Origin: Oenanthe sinensis
Lineage: Eukaryota > Streptophyta > Magnoliopsida > Apiales > Apiaceae
Direction: 5' to 3'
Assembly (NCBI GenBank): GCA_028671895.1
Contig: CM053809.1
Span: 4,261,501 to 4,325,500 of the forward strand
Length of the DNA stretch: 64,000 nt
The notes under the pieces were generated by a model, which worked only from the letters and a program-made list of their open reading frames with translations, was not told the origin of the DNA and did no database searches. Below, one piece after another: positions 58,571-64,000 of the stretch. Position 1 is the first letter of the stretch. Each line of letters begins with the position of its first letter. The position numbers and the translations under genes are program-made.

Positions 58571-58834
58571 AAAGTCGATTGCTATTTAGGGGTATATTTC
58601 TTTTATTTCATACTCAACGGTCATTTCTTTTCTTTTCTAAGTAAAATCAATTAGTGTGACTTTTTTTAAGTCATTTTATTCTTGAAAAATATAATTAATG
58701 GTTTCATTTCTCACTTTCATTTCACCTGCTATTTCTTACTTAACAATTTCTTTGCCTTTTACTCTCTAAGAACTCAAAGGCGATTTTACTCACTCTTCTT
58801 TAAGTCTCTTCTCTAATCTACTCTAAGAAGAACA

Positions 58835-61800
58835 ATGGCATCACAAAAGAAGATCTCATAATCAACTGACTTCATCTACGAGCATAACAATTTTATAGCT
58901 TGTATGATAGTGGAGGATGCCCCTACAGACTTCCATCCATTGATGAAGTTTCTCAGTGAATGCAAGTTGTGAAAAGCTTTAAGTTAAGCACCCACAATAG
59001 TGTGTGAACTTGCAAAAGAATTTTGGAAGTGTGCAGAAGTATCAATGGATGGGAAGGTAATTTCTTACACTTGTAAAGGTAAACCTTACACTCTTACCAG
59101 TGTAATTATTTCTTAATGTTTAGAGATTCCTGCTAATAATGTTGATGCCATGCCTAAGGATGATGACATTAGAAACATGTTAGCTTATGTTAATTATGCT
59201 GAAAATGATTGTAATTTAGGAGAAGTAATTAGATAAATTTTGAGAAAAGAGTGGAACTATTTCTTTGATGCTATTATGAAAGTATTTTCTGGAAAAATAA
59301 GCAATTTTGATGCTATTACTACCAATATGCAACAAGTTACTTATAGTATCCTATTTGATAAATATTTTGGTCTTAGCACATTGCTCCTAAATGAGTTAAT
59401 TGCTAAATTAGGAAACAACGATTCTAGGAAAAACATCTATTTTGCTAGATTCATTATGTTGTTTATTAACCACTCTGTTGGAGAACTTGAGATCATAGAT
59501 GCCATGGAAACAATGGTGGCATAGACTCAGAATAAAAGGTTCTTCAAGGATTTAGTGAGAATCAACTTACACCCTAAATTATGTCTCATTTATCCTCCTT
59601 TTGTATAGGTAAATCTCAAAACTCTCAATTTCTCTTTTACTCCCTCTGAGGTATCACTTTCTTTACCTTCTGCAACAATGGAGGGAGTTGCAAATGCCCC
59701 CATCCCTCCTACCCAAGTTGTAAAATCTTCAAAATCCAAATCTAAGAAAACCACCTCAATAGTTTCTCAACAAGCTATTGTTGTAAAATCCAGAAAAAGA
59801 AAAACTATTGAGGGGAGTGTGAAAGTGGTTGATAAGGGTGAGTGAAATGGCCAACATAAAGAAAGCCAGAAGAATAAGGATGGTGAGGGTGAGACTGTCC
59901 AGCCAGCCACCAGTCCAATCTTCCAAAAGATTGAGGCTGTGATAAAGGACTTAAACACATCCTTAGCTGCACCTTCTTAATAAGGTGTAGTTATTGAAAA
60001 GAGGTCACAACTAGGACCATCTGATGGGGACAAGGGACACAAACAATTTTAAGCCTTCAAAAGGAGAAAGAAGGATAAGATAAATGTTTAGGGGTCACAC
60101 ACACACTTACAAAGCCAGATGAAAATTTGGTGGAGCCTTCAACTTTTACTTTTGATGGGTCTCAGGCAAATGCTGAGATACAATCCCACTCATTATCTAT
60201 TCCTAATCCTTAATCACCATCAAAATCTCTTACTTCTTGATGATTGAAAACATTAATGTTTTAAATTCACCCTCCTTCCAACTCAGGGTGGAGCCAACAC
60301 TCCCATCTGACTCACCAACTAAGGATCACACCTTGGTTGAGCAAATTCACAATGATTTTATTGAAAATTCTTCTAAGTCAATGAATATTTCTCAATCAAC
60401 TGATTATATCCAACATCCATTAACTATAACTCATCCATCGATGAATATCTTTACATCCATCAACGAGCTTCAATCAACTGATATTCATCGATCAATGGTT
60501 ATTTCTCATCCATCTAATACCAGTTATATTCCTTTTGATGAAACATTTGTTGAGATTACACAAACTCTATTAGGATTGAGTGGAGTGAGTGAGGTGTATG
60601 AGGGACAAGGGTTGCATACCCTGGCAAAAGGAGAGAGTGTGAATTAGAGGCCCTCAATTTTTTCTAAGGTGGAAAAAGGAGAGAGTGTGAGAAATGAGAG
60701 TTCCACCATAGTAGGTGATGCAATATGTGAGCATGGTGAGGGAGAGATGAGAATCCAGAATGATATTTTGATGCAAGAAAAGAGAGAAGAGATTGAGAGA
60801 GAAAAGCATAGAGAGAAACCAATTTCACCATCTCATGAAGCTTCAACTTTTAAAACTGAGAAATTCACCCAGGAGTTGGGGTTGGAGTTAGGGTGAGATG
60901 GAGAGAATAGAGTTTCTGCAGGAGTTACAAATACCCACATGGTGGAGGAGGATACAATTGATGTTAATTTAGATTCTGACACTTTTCAACATGTTAATCC
61001 TCATCATCAAAAATTAAAAGCAGCCATTAACCGAGAGGCTGATAAGATTTTGTGGTTGGTACAAATAGAAGAAGAATTTAGGAGTGGGAAAGAGAATCTA
61101 GAAAGGATGCCTGATGATGTTTCTCACATGCATCCTGAATATTTTGTATATGATGAGGATGATGATTTGTTGGAGTCTGAAATGACTAATGATGAAACCA
61201 ATTTGGCAGATAATGAAAGAGCAATAGTATCCTACTATAGAAGGTCAATGGCTGAAATGAATGTAGAGGACCCGATTGAAAGAAGAATCTTAAATTTTTA
61301 CAAGGATACTCTAAGAATTTAAAAGATGCATATCATAGGATCAAGGAATGAATTGAAGAAGGTTAGGAATGAGATTGACAGTGCAAGGAAACACTTTGAC
61401 ACAACCATTGATTCTAGGCTCAGTCTCACTATTATGGGAAGAATTAAGCAAAGGATTGACACTGTCTACAGCCAAAGACAAAGTTGTAGAATTGGAGAAA
61501 AGGGTCACTGCTATAGAAATCAGCATTAATCAGATTCTAGTAAACTGAGTCACACAAGTCAAGCTTCTTAGCAGACTTTTGGAAGCACCTTCCTCTTCTC
61601 AAGCCCTAGATACTGTTGCTGATAACAAAAAGGGAAATAGATGAGAAACTGAAATCAAGGCATCTGAAGCTGTTATTTCTAAGAAAGATCTAATGGCTCA
61701 GAAAAGGGAAATAGATGAGAAAATTATTCAACAATTTGATGCAATAGTAAGTAAGAACAAAAGAACAAAGCTATAAATGTTGAGAAGCCAATCGCTCTGA

Positions 61801-62785
61801 TGCCTGAGATTTTGAAAGCTGTAGAAATAGGAGAAATAAGGATGGATGAAGGAAACTCACAACCCAGTGACAGAAAAGGGAAAGGAATATTAATTGAAAA
61901 TGGAAAGAAGAAAGAGTTTATCACAAGTGGAGGTAAAAAGCTATTGCCTAAAGCAATAGTTGTTGATGTTAATGAGAGGGAACAACAGGAAAAGGTAGGA
62001 GAAGAGTTACTCATTCAACTACAAAAGGCAGTTTGATGAAGAGAATGATAAGATTTTAGAGGCCAGGAAGAAAGTGGCAGAGAATAATCAATAAAACAAA
62101 GGGCAAATAAATCTACTAAAGCTTAGGTGTAAAAAGGAAGTTGAATGTTGATAAAGTCGAAGTGGTTAAGCCAAAGAAGAAAGAGAATCAAGATCAACCA
62201 TCTAGAATTGGCCAAGTCAATGAAATAGAAGTGTTCAAAACCAAGCCAAGCAATTATATTCCAATCAAGACTGAGGGATTGATAGTTGTGAAGGGCCAAA
62301 GGAAAAGATATGTTAATCTTCTTCATACTGAATATGAGGATGGTTCACATTGATCTTTTATCTTTTCACAAGTGAAGGAACAGGACTATGCAACTCTAAG
62401 AACGATCTACACTCTACTCAACAGGAAATATTATCTAACCCAAGAGCATGTACAAGACATTTTACAAAGGATGAAGGACATGAGAGAAGTGTCTGTTCAG
62501 GGAGAAAGAGATGACATAATCAAAATTTGGAATCCTGAAAGGAAGAAGGAACTCCATGAGCTTTTCTACATGATGATCTATAAAGAAAGGGAGGGCAATG
62601 AAAAATGAATTGATATTTGTCAAGAAATTGACAAGTTGTCCAACCTGGATCTTAATCACTTGACATGCCAACTGGACTATAGATTGGAGGATGAGAAGAT
62701 TTTAAAATGGACATTTTATAGAATGATGAAAGAAAATGAAGACAAACAGAATGACGAATTCAGAAGAAGAAGAAGATAATGAATA
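58835..62785 (+). pseudogene. Sirevirus K env-like region, broken
   Basis: An ATG at 58835 opens MASQKKIS and continues, with stops near 58860, 58970 and 59115, through a block with IVEDAPTDFHPLMKFLSE and KEWNYFFDAIMKVFSG (59240-59524), which aligns with the N-terminal part of B's env-like protein. A Lys/Ser-rich middle follows (about 59640-60050), then acidic stretches 60669-60896 and 60939-61322. Helical, charged segments make up the C-terminal part (61800-62608) and do not align with B's C-terminal module. Motif copies interrupt the sequence near 60400-60500. No membrane segment or signal peptide is visible. Confidence 0.78.
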
Positions 62786-62949
62786 AGAAATACTTTCAAC
62801 TTCTAAAAAATCATCTATCACTGGTACTTGAATCTCTCCATCTCAAAATTGCACTTCTAGTCAAAATTTATAATTCATGCTAGAATAAAATTTATTAAGG
62901 GTTTTTGTTATCATCAACTTAGATTTATGCATATTTCTTATATTCATAA

Positions 62950-62959
62950 ATAATGGAGA
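62950..62959 (+). other. polypurine tract of Sirevirus K
   Basis: ATAATGGAGA is a short, weak purine run just before the TG of the 3' LTR at 62961. Confidence 0.7.
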
Positions 62960-62960
62960 T

Positions 62961-64000
62961 TGTTAGGAATCATGTAGTGTGATGATAACAAATTACTTTG
63001 AATTATAAATTTGAGTTAAATTTTGTAACTGGTCAATAGATATATGACTTATAAATATCCATTGACCAGGGAACCATTTATCAATTGAAGTTGTTGTTAA
63101 TTAACTGATAAATTGGATTATAACAGTTGATTTAGAATACATTTATAATCAATTGATTTTAATATTTCGATGGATATGGTGTACTAGTCAACTGATGTTT
63201 ATTGACTTTGATTGATAGCTCTTCAACAGATGTGAAGATTGGCTGACAAAGTGTAAATATTTTAAGTCAAAATTCTCACAAATGAAGAGTTCAACAGATA
63301 AAGAAGTCAATGGATATGAATATTGTTCAATGGATGAAAGTCAACAAAAGTTAAATCAATGGATCACCATCAACGGATGAATACATCAACACAATCTACG
63401 GATAGAAGAACAGTTGATGGATAAGGGATCGATGGATAATCAAATATCCATTGATACATTATTGATCAATTGATAACCTATCCATCGATGGATAAACATA
63501 TATGGATCGATTGATAAGCTTCACAACAATTATCAGTTAATCAAGATTTCCTAAAATAGTTAAAGATAAATGGAATGGAATCTTTGCAGGAGTCTGAATC
63601 AATGCAAGACAGTCTTGTTAGAATTGTAAAGACTTTTAAAGGAACACAATCTTCAAGGAGAAGATAAAGACAAAGGCTTTTCCCGAACTAGACAAAGTCT
63701 AAGGAAGACTATGAAAGAAACTACTTTCTATTTTAGTGCAAGCATTGTACAATATATTTTATACATTTATCAGTCGATAGAAAATAGAAGTAGAAATGAA
63801 CTACTATATAGTTTAGTAGTTCATTGTAGCAAGTGTGTGAAATTGAACAGAACAAGAAAAGCATAGAAAATATAGTAATCATTTGTATTGCTTTTCTTTG
63901 TTTGATTTTTCATATTGTAAGCAGCTTGGTTTCTAGACCAAGGTTAATTGAAGGCAAAATATTCACTAGTGAAAAACCAATTCATTAGTATTTTAATATT
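62961..64000 (+). repeat. 3' LTR of Sirevirus K, partial
   Basis: Starts TGTTAGGAATCATGTAGTG directly after the polypurine tract and runs to the window end without reaching the pyrimidine-rich tip seen in LTRs B, E and J. At least 1040 bp are present. Confidence 0.87.
63020..63530. repeat. ATCGATGGATA motif array in LTR K
   Basis: About twenty copies of TC(A/G)A(T/C)(G/T)GATA, in both orientations, occur in 510 bases. An inverted pair, TATCCATCGATGGATA, lies near 63480-63495. Confidence 0.9.

Larger units (their letters stand above)
55268..64000 (+). mobile_element. Sirevirus K, 5'-truncated, running off the window
   Basis: It begins inside the pre-integrase domain and continues through integrase, RT, RNase H, leader, env-like region, polypurine tract and most of a 3' LTR. 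RT and RNase H are close to those of B, but the LTR and leader motifs differ, so it is another Sirevirus family. Gag and protease are missing; the gag fragment at 46505 could belong to it. Several stops per domain show it is inactive. Confidence 0.93.

Noticed and set aside
1..64000. Host protein-coding gene or tRNA hidden between elements
   Set aside because: All long open frames belong to retroelement or CACTA domains, and no tRNA-like cloverleaf stood out on reading. A dedicated scan was not possible.

Overview
This window looks like intergenic heterochromatin of a flowering plant, probably a eudicot. It is AT-rich, made almost entirely of plant-type LTR retrotransposons and CACTA DNA transposons inserted into one another, and shows no host gene, tRNA or rRNA. 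The species cannot be told from the sequence alone. The retrotransposon groups seen are Sirevirus-type Ty1/copia (elements B, E, J, K), one other Ty1/copia (A), a Tekay/Del-like Ty3/gypsy chromovirus, and two long non-coding LTR-like blocks (C, H) of one family.

Layout from left to right. 1-4152: decayed chromovirus pol and putative 3' LTR, plus strand. 4237-6449: non-autonomous CACTA element with an exact ATT target duplication. 7787-8623: minus-strand copia reverse transcriptase fragment (F). 8624-11588: 3' end of a minus-strand Sirevirus (E), meaning env-like C-terminus, polypurine tract and LTR, inserted into F. 11589 to about 46490: a minus-strand CACTA element (G) with a Ulp1-type protease gene, split into three pieces by H (12596-16893) and by copia element A (17960-45456, target duplication AAATA). 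A is split inside its reverse transcriptase by Sirevirus B (23901-43843, target duplication GTATT). B is split between RT and RNase H by C (30860-36011, target duplication CTCAC). 46505-46710: Sirevirus gag tail. 46711 to about 55260: strongly decayed Sirevirus J. 55268-64000: Sirevirus K, lacking its 5' part and running off the window inside its 3' LTR.

The stack G > A > B > C is shown by exact 5-bp target duplications and by reading frames that resume across each insertion. By eye, A's LTRs differ by about 3.5% and B's by about 2%, which agrees with the nesting order. B is the best preserved element: LTRs, primer-binding site, two-zinc-knuckle gag, protease, integrase, RT, RNase H, a long leader, a roughly 1270-codon env-like region and a polypurine tract are all recognisable, with a few stops and frameshifts.

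The least expected feature is a set of short, family-specific motif arrays in the Sirevirus LTRs (about 10 bp, many copies, irregular spacing, often in both orientations). In B the same motif fills the leader before the env-like gene. In K it also occurs inside coding sequence, in the integrase-RT hinge and in the env-like region. Other points of interest are an env-like C-terminal module of unknown function shared by B and E, a hairpin downstream of pol with identical spacing in B and J, and an LTR-like insertion flanked by a 45-bp direct repeat.
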